A program made the translations under genes and the position numbers. The notes under the pieces were generated by a model that was given only the letters and a program-made list of their open reading frames with translations, was not told the origin of the DNA and did not search any database. From Bacillota bacterium (GTDB lineage: Bacteria; Bacillota; Clostridia; Oscillospirales; Ethanoligenentaceae): a DNA stretch of 62,192 nucleotides. This document shows, in pieces, positions 47,078 to 57,069 of the stretch. Position 1 is the first letter of the stretch. Every line of letters begins with the position of its first letter. The stretch lies in NCBI GenBank assembly GCA_023391535.1, contig JAEWAU010000081.1:1-62192 (forward strand), written 5' to 3'.

Positions 47078-48112
47078 TTAAATCAAGTATTCCCGGATAG
47101 TGTTTTGGAAAAGTTCCTTCTGCCCCAGCACTTTTTGGCGGTACGCGTCAAACTCCGCATAGTGCGCGGCATAATGCTCCGCCAGTTCGGCCACGGCTTC
47201 CGAGGCCTTTTCTATGTTTTCTTCGCTTGGTTCAAACTTATAGGCGGAGGGAATGGGGACGTCCACCGGGTTCCCGGCGCTGCCCAGCGCGGATGTGACG
47301 ATATTGCACCCGAGCAGCACGGCCTCGCGGGGGATGCGTTCGGGCCCGGGGAAATAGCCGAAATCCACATACAGGCAGCTTCTGGCCATCAGCTCCACAA
47401 TCTGCTCCGTGCGCAGGCCTGCCAACGGGATAAGGGAGAGCCCGAGCCGCCGGATGCGCTCCGTCGCGAATACCTTCTGCGCGTAACCGCCCCGGTCCTT
47501 GGCCGGGTTGTACAGGGCGATTTTTTCTTTCCGTTCGCGGAAGTCCGTGCGGGCGCTTTCAAGAAAGCGGTCCGAAACCATTCCGCACAGGTACTGCATC
47601 TCCGCCTCGGGGACGCTCTGGCTCAAAAGGTAGCGCCGAACGTATTCGCTGTTATAAAAATGAAGGATGGGCTGCCTGTCCTCAAGATGGTAGCTGCGCC
47701 CGCGCAGCACACGGGAGACGGCGGCCACGGCGGGGAAAAAGACGCCCGGAATCCGGTATTTGGCCATCAGGTGCCGGGCGTGGTAGGAAGGTATGGTGAA
47801 CAGATAGAAATCGAGCGAAAGCCACCAGATGCTTTTTTGCATCCGCTTAAAGCGGTAGATCCAGCCGGAAAAGGATTCCGGCACCACCAGCAGGTTTTCC
47901 GGGCTGTCTTCCACGCGCTCCGCAGCCGGAACGCAATAGGCCGCGAATTTTTCCGGCGTGGGAATGGGCCGGATTCGAAAAGCGTCGCAATAAACGACGA
48001 ACGCGCTGCCGCCGTATTCGTTGATGCAAGAAACCAGCTGGTGCAGGCTTTCCACTCCTCCGCTGGTGCTGTTGAACGGAATCATCACAAAGACTTTCCG
48101 GTACTTCCCCAT
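47078..48112 (-). CDS. Glycosyltransferase-like protein (GT-B type)
   Basis: 344 residues, cytosolic. N-terminal VFVMIPFNSTSGGVESLHQL has the Gly-rich loop of GT-B enzymes, and C-terminal VDFGYFPGPERIPREAVLLG with CNIVTSALGSAGNPVD resembles their nucleotide-sugar-binding half. It does not match a named family by eye. Position between Wzx and EpsG makes an EPS glycosyltransferase likely. Confidence 0.65.
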   Translation of the reverse strand: MGKYRKVFVMIPFNSTSGGVESLHQLVSCINEYGGSAFVVYCDAFRIRPIPTPEKFAAYCVPAAERVEDSPENLLVVPESFSGWIYRFKRMQKSIWWLSLDFYLFTIPSYHARHLMAKYRIPGVFFPAVAAVSRVLRGRSYHLEDRQPILHFYNSEYVRRYLLSQSVPEAEMQYLCGMVSDRFLESARTDFRERKEKIALYNPAKDRGGYAQKVFATERIRRLGLSLIPLAGLRTEQIVELMARSCLYVDFGYFPGPERIPREAVLLGCNIVTSALGSAGNPVDVPIPSAYKFEPSEENIEKASEAVAELAEHYAAHYAEFDAYRQKVLGQKELFQNTIREYLI

Positions 48113-48146
48113 AAAATACTCCCCGCCTCCATTCCCCGCGCCGGGT

Positions 48147-49271
48147 TCAGGAGCTCACATTGTTGTTGACATTCCATCCGCTGGGTGCGCTCAGGATCGT
48201 TTGGTACGGCAAAACGTTGGAATCACGCGGCAAAAGCACGAGCCAGTTCGCTAAAAAGCATACCATCACCACTGCAGTTCCCAGAACGCGAAAATACCGG
48301 CTTCTTGCCGTATCAAAAATATAGGGCAGCAACAACAGCTCATAAATTTCAAAATAAGAGGACAGACGGGCAATATAAATCTGTTTGGAGGCAAGCAGCA
48401 TAACAAGCAGGTTCAGGAAGCATAAATTAACGATAACGTCTGTGCTTTTTCCGGCGGCCCGGATCTGCTTTTGCAGGAGAAATGCAAGCGCAACGGGTGC
48501 AAAAACCACAAGAATACGTAAACCATTCACACCATCTTGCGGGCCTGTCTGGTAAGCGCCATAGCGGGTCTGCGAAAGAACAGTGAAGAACAGGGGCATG
48601 ACAGTATTATATCCTAAGAGCAGAATCACAGTGAGTGCTCCCACACCCCACATTGCTGGAGACCACGCCCGGACATTCACGATAAAGTAGATGGGAATCA
48701 TGACGAGGGCTGATGAATGAAACAGAGAAGCAATTCCCACGAATAAAAAATAACGCCACATTTGCCTGTTGATGAGGTATCGCGTGGCGAAAAAGACAAT
48801 GGCAGTGGCGAGTGCCTGCCGTATTCCGTTAAATGTAGAGGTATATTCGCCCGTTGCAACGAACAGGAAACAGGAAAACCAGAAATTTTTTGAATAATCC
48901 CGCAGGGCGAGCACAAAAAGAATGCTGATGGCAGCCGCCACCACGAAGAACATCAAGAACGGCGACGCGGTGAATTGGTAACAAAGCCGGCATAACCATA
49001 TAAAGCCGATTTCGATGCCTTTGATTCCGGAAGGACCGATCGCATTTGGTGCGTTGGCGTCGTGGTAAATAATGGCGTAGTTAGTATAGTCTGTGCCTAC
49101 CTTGAACCGCAACCCGGCGACCAGTATGAGGCTGAGGAGAACGGGAATACAAAACCAGATCAGGGGCTTTTTTTCCCCCAACAGGTTCGTGGCATTTTCA
49201 GCGTCTCTGAAATATGTTGCAAGAAACGAAAAAACGGTGACGATCAGCAGATTAACCGCATAAACCAGCAT
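48147..49271 (-). CDS. EpsG-family polymerase-like membrane protein
   Basis: 374 residues with about ten membrane helices. VAGLRFKVGTDYTNYAIIYH and the core FNGIRQALATAIVFFATRYL followed by FLFVGIASLFHSSALVMIPIY are characteristic of EpsG/Wzy-like proteins. It would polymerise repeat units outside the membrane. Confidence 0.9.
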   Translation of the reverse strand: MLVYAVNLLIVTVFSFLATYFRDAENATNLLGEKKPLIWFCIPVLLSLILVAGLRFKVGTDYTNYAIIYHDANAPNAIGPSGIKGIEIGFIWLCRLCYQFTASPFLMFFVVAAAISILFVLALRDYSKNFWFSCFLFVATGEYTSTFNGIRQALATAIVFFATRYLINRQMWRYFLFVGIASLFHSSALVMIPIYFIVNVRAWSPAMWGVGALTVILLLGYNTVMPLFFTVLSQTRYGAYQTGPQDGVNGLRILVVFAPVALAFLLQKQIRAAGKSTDVIVNLCFLNLLVMLLASKQIYIARLSSYFEIYELLLLPYIFDTARSRYFRVLGTAVVMVCFLANWLVLLPRDSNVLPYQTILSAPSGWNVNNNVSS

Positions 49272-49327
49272 TGCATGTTTGCTCCGTTCAACATCTCAGC
49301 AGTAAAGCCGTCTCTGAAAATTCAGCC

Positions 49328-50143
49328 TCATCGGCTATCGGATAAAAACCGCCCGCGCAGCTTTTCAAGCAGACTTTGTGGCAGCAGGCCTACCACAAGC
49401 GGCTTGACTACGAATGGCAGGCCTTTGGGCAGCAAGCCAAGAGCCGCATATCCCCGGTAGCGGAGTTTTGCCTCCGCCAAGCGGTAACGGTATTTTCGGC
49501 GTCCAACCGCTGCGCGCCCCTCCCGCACGGAATACAGGCATTTCGGCAAAACAAACCCTTTGCCACCTCGCATGTAAATGCGGATGAACAGATCAAAGTC
49601 CTCACCGCGGAATCGTGTGGAGGGTTCCACCCGGTAGCCTTCTGTAAGGCGGATGAACGCGCGTCGGAACATGGTTGCCGCATGGCAAAAGGGCAATCCC
49701 CACAAGAAGTCGTCTTTGACGATTTCGCCGGTTTTGCCTCTGTACGCGATGACGGCATCCTCATCGTCTAAAAATACAGCTATGCTGCTTACAAACGCAT
49801 ATTCCGGGTGCTTGTCAAGAAATTCCGCCTGCATGAGCAGGCGCTCGGGCAGGGAAATATCGTCGCCGTCGTGAATGGCAAAATAGTCTCCGCGCGCCGC
49901 TGCAAAGCACTGGTTGCGGGTATATGCCGGGCCTTTGTTGCTTTCGTTGTGCAAAAGACGAATGCGGTCGTCCTCTGCGGCGAGGCGCGCGAGCACGCCG
50001 TAGGTGCCATCGGTGGATGCGTCATCGCAGATCACAACCTCGATATCCGAGAGCGTTTGGCTGAGAACCGACCGGATGCTTTTTTCCACCACGAGCTCAA
50101 TATTGTATACGGCGACGATGACCGAAACCTTGGGCGCTTTCAC
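49328..50143 (-). CDS. Family 2 glycosyltransferase
   Basis: 271 residues from GTG 50143, or 283 from ATG 50179. The GT-A fold shows VSVIVAVYNIELVVEKSIRS, VVICDDASTDGTYGVL and the catalytic-metal DxD-like AIHDGDDISLPERL, then FRGEDFDLFIRIYMRGGKGF. GTG 50143 has GGGAG at 9 nt and avoids overlap with the upstream gene. It adds one sugar to the EPS repeat. Confidence 0.92.
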   Translation of the reverse strand: MKAPKVSVIVAVYNIELVVEKSIRSVLSQTLSDIEVVICDDASTDGTYGVLARLAAEDDRIRLLHNESNKGPAYTRNQCFAAARGDYFAIHDGDDISLPERLLMQAEFLDKHPEYAFVSSIAVFLDDEDAVIAYRGKTGEIVKDDFLWGLPFCHAATMFRRAFIRLTEGYRVEPSTRFRGEDFDLFIRIYMRGGKGFVLPKCLYSVREGRAAVGRRKYRYRLAEAKLRYRGYAALGLLPKGLPFVVKPLVVGLLPQSLLEKLRGRFLSDSR

Positions 50144-50162
50144 ACCGGATACTCCCGAGCTT

Positions 50163-51290
50163 TCAGAGTATGGCATCATAGATTTCTTCCATCCTTTTCA
50201 GGGCGCTCTCGAGCCGAAAAGGCTCTGCCGTTTCCACGCAGCATTGCCGCATGTGCTCCCATTCCTGCGGATTGTGTGCAAGCTCCGCCATTTGCGCAAT
50301 CCGCTCCGCAAGTTCGGCCGTGTTGCCGGAGGTATAGAAAAAACCGTTTTCGCCGTCGCGAACGGTTTCCGCATGGCCGCGGATGCGCGTAGCCACGACG
50401 GGAAGGCCCGAAGCCATGGCTTCCACGATGTGCATGCCAAGGCCTTCGCGGCGTGAAGCGGTCACGTCGATATCGGAAGCCTTCAGCAGCTTGTCCACAT
50501 CGCCGCGCTGGCCCAGAAAACGCACCCGGTTCGCCACGTCGAGCTGAACGGCCAGAGCCTTCAACTCATCTTCGGCGGTACCTTCGCCTGGCAGTAGCAG
50601 AAGAAGGTCGGGCATGCGGCTTTGCAGCAGCTGTACGGCCCGCAGCAGTTCCGCTTGGTTTTTGCCGCGATTCAATTCGGCGGGGAAGATCAGCACGAAG
50701 CTGCCCTCCGGAATGCCGAACTCCGTGCGCAGACGTTCCTTTTCCCCGGGCGCGGGCGGCGTGAAGCGCGAAGCGTCGAATCCCACCCCTTTGGTGAGGA
50801 AGGACTGCCTGTTTTTGAAGTGGTAGCGGCTCAGGGCGCGGTAATCCTCGTCGTTGATGGTGAGAATGACGTCGGTAAAACGCGAGGCGAATTTTTCCAT
50901 CGTGCGGAACACGAAGCAGCGCAGCTTGGGCCCGCCGTCGTAAAAATGAAAGCCGTGCGCGGTGTAAATGACCTTCGTGCCCGCCTTGCGCGCTTTTCGC
51001 GCGGCAAAGCGCGTAACGAAGCTGGCGGCCGGCGTGTGGCAGTGGACGAAGGTATAGCCGCCGCCGTCGAGCACCGCCTTGAGCTCCCGGTAGGCGCGCA
51101 GATTCTGCAAAGTGAGCGGCTGCCGCGTAAACGGGATGGAGAAATGCCGGTCCACAAAAGGAATTTTATTTTCCCCGGATGTGGCCGTGTGCACTTCAAA
51201 GCCCTTGTCTTTGAGCATGCGGAGATACGGAACGTGAAACGCCAGAAGATGATCTTCAACCGAGGCTACGTACAGAACCTTTTTGCTCAT
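50163..51290 (-). CDS. Family 4 glycosyltransferase (EpsD-like)
   Basis: 375 residues. The GT-B signatures are LAFHVPYLRMLKDKGFEVHT, YTAHGFHFYDGGPKL, IFPAELNRGKNQAELLRAV and the EX7E-type REGLGMHIVEAMASGLPVVA. It resembles EpsD/CapM-like transferases. ATG 51290 overlaps the aminotransferase stop by 4 nt (ATGA), so translation is coupled. Confidence 0.94.
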   Translation of the reverse strand: MSKKVLYVASVEDHLLAFHVPYLRMLKDKGFEVHTATSGENKIPFVDRHFSIPFTRQPLTLQNLRAYRELKAVLDGGGYTFVHCHTPAASFVTRFAARKARKAGTKVIYTAHGFHFYDGGPKLRCFVFRTMEKFASRFTDVILTINDEDYRALSRYHFKNRQSFLTKGVGFDASRFTPPAPGEKERLRTEFGIPEGSFVLIFPAELNRGKNQAELLRAVQLLQSRMPDLLLLLPGEGTAEDELKALAVQLDVANRVRFLGQRGDVDKLLKASDIDVTASRREGLGMHIVEAMASGLPVVATRIRGHAETVRDGENGFFYTSGNTAELAERIAQMAELAHNPQEWEHMRQCCVETAEPFRLESALKRMEEIYDAIL

Positions 51291-52432
51291 CTGCTTTCTC
51301 TCCCCGCAACGTCCCGCACAATGCCGATGATTTTTTCCTGCTGTTCCGGCGTGAGCGCCATGCCGGAAGGAAGGCACAGGCCGGCAGCAAAGAGCCGCTC
51401 GCCCAGCGGCGTGCCGCTTTCCGCGTAAAACGGGGCATCCGCGTACACAGGCTGCATGTGCATCGGCTTCCAGAACGGACGGGATTCGATATTTTCGCGT
51501 TCCAGCACCTCCATCACGTCCCGCACGGCGATACCTGGAGCCGTAAAGCGGATCACGGTGAGCCAGTGGTTCGGCTCCGCGCCGCCGAGCTCCGGGGAGA
51601 AGGCGATGGGAAGCCCGGCGAACCCTTTCCGGTAGGCCGCATGGATCTGCGCGCGGCGGGCGAGGTTTTCGCGCACGGTTTTCATCTGCCCGCAGCCGAT
51701 TCCGGCGCAGATATTGGAAAGACGGTAGTTGTAGCCGATCTCCTTGTGTTCGTAATGCGGTGCGGGTTCGCGGGCCTGCGTGGACCAGAATTTTATTTTT
51801 TCCGCCGCGGCCTTTTCCTGGGTAAGCGCCATGCCGCCGCCCGAAGTGGTGATGAGCTTGTTCCCGTTAAAGGAAAGCGCGCCCACCTTTCCGAATGTGC
51901 CGCACATGCGCCCCCGGTAGGAGGCGCCGAGGGCTTCGGCGGCGTCCTCGAGCACCGGCACGCCGTATTCCTCGCACAGCGGCAGGATACGCGCGTAATC
52001 GGCGGGGCAGCCGTAGAGATCGACGACCACCACGGCTTTGGGCAGCCGCCCCTCCCGTTTCGCTTCGCTCAGAGCGCGCTCCAGAAGAGCGGGGGACATA
52101 TTCCAGCTTTCCTCGTCGGAATCGATGAACACCGGCTCCGCGCCCAGGTAGCGGATTGGGTTGCAGCTTGCCGAAAACGTCACGTCGGAGCAGAAAACAC
52201 GGTCGCCGGCGCGGACTCCGAGCCAGAGCAGGCCCAGATGGATCGCCGCCGTTCCGGCGCTCAGGGCCACCGCGAAGGGCGAGCCGGTGAACGCGCACAG
52301 CATTTCCTCAAAGAGATCCACATTGGCGCCCAGGGGCGCGATGCGGTTCTCGCGAAAGGCGCTCTGAATGTATTCGATCTCGCTGCCGTTCATGCACGGC
52401 GGCGAAAGATAAACCCGTTTTGAATCGGTCAT
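51287..52432 (-). CDS. DegT/DnrJ/EryC1/StrS aminotransferase
   Basis: 381 residues. This PLP enzyme aminates a keto-sugar nucleotide. Conserved blocks are MNGSEIEYIQSAF, ALSAGTAAIHLGL, PVLEDAAEALGASYRG, the Schiff-base Lys in LSFNGNKLITTSGGGM and EIGYNYRLSNICAGIG. With the 4,6-dehydratase at 55104 it would give a UDP-4-amino-4,6-dideoxyhexose (bacillosamine-type route, as PglE/EpsN). Confidence 0.94.
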   Translation of the reverse strand: MTDSKRVYLSPPCMNGSEIEYIQSAFRENRIAPLGANVDLFEEMLCAFTGSPFAVALSAGTAAIHLGLLWLGVRAGDRVFCSDVTFSASCNPIRYLGAEPVFIDSDEESWNMSPALLERALSEAKREGRLPKAVVVVDLYGCPADYARILPLCEEYGVPVLEDAAEALGASYRGRMCGTFGKVGALSFNGNKLITTSGGGMALTQEKAAAEKIKFWSTQAREPAPHYEHKEIGYNYRLSNICAGIGCGQMKTVRENLARRAQIHAAYRKGFAGLPIAFSPELGGAEPNHWLTVIRFTAPGIAVRDVMEVLERENIESRPFWKPMHMQPVYADAPFYAESGTPLGERLFAAGLCLPSGMALTPEQQEKIIGIVRDVAGRESR

Positions 52433-52498
52433 CGCTTCTGTCCCTCCTGGTTGAAGACCGGGCGCGCTTTTGCACGAGCCGGCCGTTTTTGAAAAAAA

Positions 52499-53497
52499 TT
52501 ACGCGCGGTAGAGCGGGAAAAATCCGTTTCCCGCAAGCGCTTCGCCATTTTGCCGCTCTCGGAGCCTGCACAGCGCGTCGTAGGCCTCGCGGTCGTAAAC
52601 GCTCTTGCCTATATAGAAATCGCACGGAGGGTCCTGCGAGAAATTCCGCTTGAAGCGGTACAACGAATCGTCCGGATCGGCCGAAAGGCCGCCGCCCAGA
52701 TGGTTCAGCCGGTACCCCTCCCGCTTCATCTGCAGCATGGATTCCGCCTGCAGCAACAGGCTTGCATGGTTGCGGTAGGCTTCCTCTGAATTGGCCATCA
52801 GATGAAAATGCGAAAATCCACCGTATTTCATCAGCATGAGCGACGCTACGATCCGCCCCGAAGAAACGGCGTTGTAAAGCTCGACATGGCCGGCCAAACG
52901 CGTGCGAAGGTTCTCAAAATATTGCCCGTTGAAGAAGTAATAGGCCGAAGCGTGCTTCTCGCGCATGGATGCGAGATAGATCGTCCGGAACGTATCCAGC
53001 GTTTGCAGGTCGCGGTCGATCTGCACTTCCATCTCTTTGGAGGCTTTGCGGTAATACCGCCGCACGTACGGGCTGAATTCCTCCGTGAACAGATCGCGGT
53101 GCAAGTCGATGGCGACCGTATGCCGGCAGAAAAACACTTCATCGAACGCGCTTTGGAAATCGGCCGCATTGTTTAGCAGCGGATGAAACCGCACAAAGAA
53201 CGAAACCACGCGGTTTTTGGCGCAGAAAGCGCCGAATTCGCGGCAAAACGCATCCACAAGCGCCTCGCGCCGGCCCTCCCTGCAGTGAAGAACGACCGGC
53301 CCCCCGTAGCCGTAGGGCGTTACAAGGTCGCAGTACTGCTCAAAACCCGAATACTGCGTGAGCGGCCGCAGAAGAAACGGGCAAACGATCCTGCCGTTTT
53401 CGTCCTCGTAGGAATATTCCTGGAAGCTTCCGCCCTCAAGCTCCTCGTAAAGCCTTCCGTATTCCGGTGTAAAGTAGATATCGGGCCATTGTTCCAT
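52499..53497 (-). CDS. FemAB/GNAT-like acyltransferase
   Basis: 332 residues. A double-GNAT layout typical of FemAB and BioF2-like proteins is seen: YDLVTPYGYGG-like segment, then VRRYYRKASKEMEVQIDRDL, VASLMLMKYGGFSHFHLMAN and LLLQAESMLQMKREGYRLNH. The C-terminal LGGGLSADPDDSLYRFKRNF is a family hallmark. Its place next to the aminotransferase suggests acylation or aminoacylation of the new 4-amino group. Confidence 0.8.
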   Translation of the reverse strand: MEQWPDIYFTPEYGRLYEELEGGSFQEYSYEDENGRIVCPFLLRPLTQYSGFEQYCDLVTPYGYGGPVVLHCREGRREALVDAFCREFGAFCAKNRVVSFFVRFHPLLNNAADFQSAFDEVFFCRHTVAIDLHRDLFTEEFSPYVRRYYRKASKEMEVQIDRDLQTLDTFRTIYLASMREKHASAYYFFNGQYFENLRTRLAGHVELYNAVSSGRIVASLMLMKYGGFSHFHLMANSEEAYRNHASLLLQAESMLQMKREGYRLNHLGGGLSADPDDSLYRFKRNFSQDPPCDFYIGKSVYDREAYDALCRLRERQNGEALAGNGFFPLYRA

Positions 53498-53556
53498 GCG
53501 GGTACCTCCATGCGGATTGCGCCGCCGGCAAGCGGTTCGGCGGGCGGGGAAAGCGG

Positions 53557-54912
53557 TCAGCCGCGCAGCATCTCGAAATAGTTGAACGGCCCTCGGTTGT
53601 TGATATCATCCAGAACGATGCCCGCAAATCTGCAGCCGGCCACCCGCATCAGGGAAATGGAGTGGCGGACGGTTCCGAGCGGCGTGGAGTCATGGCGGAT
53701 CACCATGATAGAATCGGCTATTTTGGAAAGCAGGCAAGCGTACTCGAAAGCTTCCACGGGCCGGTTGTGCACGAGGATGAGATCGTATTTCTGCCGCATC
53801 TGGAATATGGCGCCCGTGAGCTGCTCCACGAGATGGGCATAGGAATCGGCATCGCCGGTGGCAAAGCTCCCGATGGTGTAAAGATCCACGCTTCCGGCGG
53901 CCGCCTCGCCGCTCACCGGAGCCGCGAAATCGCCGCTTTTGCCCACGGGAACTTCGATATCCTGATGTTTCTGCCCCAGCAGATGCCGGCCGACGGAATC
54001 GAAAATGCCGTCGGTTTCGATAATCGCCACACGCTTATCGAACTGGGCGGCCGTGCGGGCCAGCATGGCGGTGACGTAGTCCTTTCCTTCCCTGGCGAGC
54101 GCGCTGTTGATTACAAAAACCTGCCCGGCGTTCTGCAGGTTCAAAAGCAGTTCAAAAAAGGCCTTTTTCTCTTCCGCGGCACGGGCGGACGCGCGCTTTC
54201 CCGTCCGGCGGCGCGAAAGGCGCCCTTTTGGAATCATACCGATACTCGGCAGGGCAAGCGCCTGCTCGATCTCCTCGCCGGAGCGAAGCCCGCTATGCAG
54301 CAATTCGTTGAGCAGCACCCACAGCACCCCGATGAAAGCGCCGCCCAGCAGCCAGATCAGAAACAGGGTGGTCAGCCCGAGGACATTCGGGCCCTGCGGG
54401 TGGAGCGGGCCGTCCACCACCACGAGGGAGCCGGAAATATTCATATCGTCCAGCAGCTGCGGGACGTTGTCCAGTACGCTGCGGTTGATGGCATAGGCGG
54501 AATTGCTGTCGGGCCAGGTGACGAGAATCTGGATGAACGGGGTGCTTTCCACGAGGCTGACCTTGAGATTCCGGCTCAGGAAAGCCTCGGGCGTCACGTT
54601 CAGGTGGAGCGTCGAAACAACCTTGTTGGCCAGGCGATAGCTGTCGATCACCTGCACAAAGGTATTCGTGGTATCCTTCATCGAAACCAGCTCATCCAGG
54701 CTGACCGCATGGGAGGAACCGGAGGAGCTTCCCTGCATGGAGATGAAAACCAGCGATTTTGAAACGTACCGGGGCCGGTATTTCGCATACACGGCATAGT
54801 ACGAACCGAGCAGGACCGCCAGCACCAGGTAGGAGATGAGGATGTATTTGAATTTCTGGAAAATCGAATGGAAAAGCGACTGCAGGTTCAGCGTAGGAAC
54901 GATGTTTTGCAT
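53557..54912 (-). CDS. Wzz-type chain-length protein fused to a degenerate BY-kinase domain
   Basis: 451 residues. Membrane helices at about 23-45 and 178-203 flank the extracytoplasmic Wzz domain. The C-terminal half (about 215-451) has the BY-kinase/MinD fold, but its Walker A is ALAREGKDYV: Lys277 is kept and the next Ser/Thr is Asp278. Walker A' is VAIIETDGIF rather than the usual IDAD. No C-terminal Tyr cluster exists (it ends NYFEMLRG). It is probably a catalytically dead assembly regulator of EPS length. Confidence 0.88.
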   Translation of the reverse strand: MQNIVPTLNLQSLFHSIFQKFKYILISYLVLAVLLGSYYAVYAKYRPRYVSKSLVFISMQGSSSGSSHAVSLDELVSMKDTTNTFVQVIDSYRLANKVVSTLHLNVTPEAFLSRNLKVSLVESTPFIQILVTWPDSNSAYAINRSVLDNVPQLLDDMNISGSLVVVDGPLHPQGPNVLGLTTLFLIWLLGGAFIGVLWVLLNELLHSGLRSGEEIEQALALPSIGMIPKGRLSRRRTGKRASARAAEEKKAFFELLLNLQNAGQVFVINSALAREGKDYVTAMLARTAAQFDKRVAIIETDGIFDSVGRHLLGQKHQDIEVPVGKSGDFAAPVSGEAAAGSVDLYTIGSFATGDADSYAHLVEQLTGAIFQMRQKYDLILVHNRPVEAFEYACLLSKIADSIMVIRHDSTPLGTVRHSISLMRVAGCRFAGIVLDDINNRGPFNYFEMLRG

Positions 54913-55103
54913 AAAACGGGGCCCTCCTCATACGGATTCCAATGAAACACATTCCGGATTTTTTACAGCGGCTCCTGCTCGAAATGTGGTCGCGTCCTGA
55001 TTCCTGCGCAATTCCATTTAGAGCTTGGAGTCGCTTTTTCATTGGGATCCGTATCATCTATCGCAGCATGCGCGGAACGCGGGAAACCGGAGCCCGGGGC
55101 GGT

Positions 55104-56972
55104 TCAGGGCATTTTAATATAATTTGAGAATTCTCCGCTGAACGTGGGAACGAGCAGGCCCATGCACTGGAAAGCGGAGGAATAGTCGTTTTCGCGGATG
55201 GACCGGCACAGCCGGTCGTAAAGGTCGCCGAAGGGGATCTGTTCGTCCTCTTTGCGGTGCTTCATCACAAAAATCCGGTTGTTCGAGGTTTTGTCCACAA
55301 TTTCGTTGGAAAGATTGAGCTCTTCGAACAGTTTTTCGCCCGGCCGCAAACCGGTGATCTTGATTTTGATGTCCTTGTCGAGCTGAAGGCCCGAAAGCCG
55401 GATCATGTTGACGGCGAGGTCGTAGATGCGCACGGGCTCGCCCATATCCAGCACGAAAATTTCGCCGCCCTTGGAAAGAGCCCCCGTTTCCAGCACAAGC
55501 TGCACGGCTTCCGGGATAGTCATGAAATACCGCTTGATGTTCCGGTCGGTTACCGTGATGGGCCCGCCCGACTGAATCTGCTTTTTGAACAGGGGAACGA
55601 CGCTGCCGTTGCTGCCCAGCACGTTCCCGAACCGGACGGCCGAGAATTTGGTGACGCCGCCCCAGGAACCGGCGTGCTGAATCAGCAGCTCGCAGATGCG
55701 CTTGGTGGTTCCCATGATGTTCGCCGGGTTCACGGCCTTGTCCGTAGAGATCAGGATGAACCGTTCCGCCTGGTATTCGTTCGCGGCCTCCGCCACGTTC
55801 CGCGTGCCCAGAATGTTGTTCTTGAGGGCTTCGCGCGGGTTGAGCTCCATCATGGGAACGTGCTTGTGGGCCGCCGCGTGGAACACGATCTGCGGGTGGT
55901 AGGACTCGAACACCTCGCGAAGGCGCTCTCTATCCTGCACGGAACCGATGCAGGTGACGTATTGGGAGGCGGGATACTTTGCCGAAAGCTCGTTGTTCAG
56001 CGCGAACATCATGTTTTCGCTGATGTCGTAGATGACGACTTTTTTCGCGTTGTAGTTGAGAATCTGCCGGCACAGCTCGGAACCGATGGAGCCCGCGCCG
56101 CCTGTAACCAGCACGGTTTTGCCCCCGATGTAGTCCTTGACGGTCTGCAGATCGAGCCGCACCGCGTCCCGGAACAGCAGGTCCTCGACGTTCACCTTGT
56201 TGATGGTCGCCTTGGAAAGGGCGTCCGCCGTGAAGGTCGTCATGTTCGCGAAGCGCCGCACGGTGCAGTTGGCCTGGCAGCACAGGTTGAAAATATCGCG
56301 GATGGTGGAATTATCCACGTACGGGATGGCGATGATCACCTGTGTGGCACGGTATTTTTTCGCGGTGTGGGGCAGCAGCGTGCGGTCCCCTACCACCGTG
56401 AGGTTGCGGATTCGTTTGCCCTCCAGCTTGGGGTTATCATCGATAAAGGCCACGGGAATGAGATTCTTGCCTTTCTCTTTCCGAAGCATATCCACCAGGT
56501 ATTTGCCCGCGTCGCCTGCGCCGAAGATGATTGCGCGCACCGCGCCGTCCGTTCCGTTCCGGTGGAAATACAGCGCCCACAGGTGCCGGGAGCCGATGAC
56601 GAGCAAACGGAAAAGGCATACGAACGCAATGGTGTACAACGCGTCGTTTAAAAGGAACATAAAATCCGGAATGCTGCTGAAAGCGATGGAGAAAATGAGC
56701 GCGGTCAGAGCCAGGGAGACCAGATAGTCCGCGAGGATGCCGATCAGGCTGGCGACCGGGTTGCCGTCGATGGATTCGCTGTAACTGTTGAAGATGACCT
56801 CAACCAGAGCCAGCATCAGAAGCTGCAGTGCCAGAAAAGAACCAAACGACAGTACATGCCCGCCAAAATTGATGATGCCGTGCGTAATGGTCTGGCTGAG
56901 CAGAATGCCTACGCCGATGCAGAAGGCGTCCACCAGAAAGGTGACGAACCGGCGCGCGATGTCTTTATCCAT
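55104..56972 (-). CDS. Nucleotide-sugar 4,6-dehydratase, CapD/PglF/WbpM type
   Basis: 622 residues. Four membrane helices (about 10-130) come first, then a CoA-binding-like Rossmann domain (IIFGAGDAGKYLVDMLR) and the SDR domain with VLVTGGAGSIGSELCRQ at about 287-303. The active site reads STDKAVNPANIMGTTKR, the Met-x-x-x-Lys variant typical of this family. It converts UDP-GlcNAc to the 4-keto-6-deoxy sugar. ATG 56972 is the family start; the open frame to 57392 is fortuitous. Confidence 0.95.
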   Translation of the reverse strand: MDKDIARRFVTFLVDAFCIGVGILLSQTITHGIINFGGHVLSFGSFLALQLLMLALVEVIFNSYSESIDGNPVASLIGILADYLVSLALTALIFSIAFSSIPDFMFLLNDALYTIAFVCLFRLLVIGSRHLWALYFHRNGTDGAVRAIIFGAGDAGKYLVDMLRKEKGKNLIPVAFIDDNPKLEGKRIRNLTVVGDRTLLPHTAKKYRATQVIIAIPYVDNSTIRDIFNLCCQANCTVRRFANMTTFTADALSKATINKVNVEDLLFRDAVRLDLQTVKDYIGGKTVLVTGGAGSIGSELCRQILNYNAKKVVIYDISENMMFALNNELSAKYPASQYVTCIGSVQDRERLREVFESYHPQIVFHAAAHKHVPMMELNPREALKNNILGTRNVAEAANEYQAERFILISTDKAVNPANIMGTTKRICELLIQHAGSWGGVTKFSAVRFGNVLGSNGSVVPLFKKQIQSGGPITVTDRNIKRYFMTIPEAVQLVLETGALSKGGEIFVLDMGEPVRIYDLAVNMIRLSGLQLDKDIKIKITGLRPGEKLFEELNLSNEIVDKTSNNRIFVMKHRKEDEQIPFGDLYDRLCRSIRENDYSSAFQCMGLLVPTFSGEFSNYIKMP

Positions 56973-57069
56973 ATGATACCCCTTTATACAACCGTGAGCG
57001 GCTGCAGTATGTCTGCGATACGGAAAAAGGCGGGAAAAGCGCGGGGAGGGAAGATGCTGCCGGAGGGCG

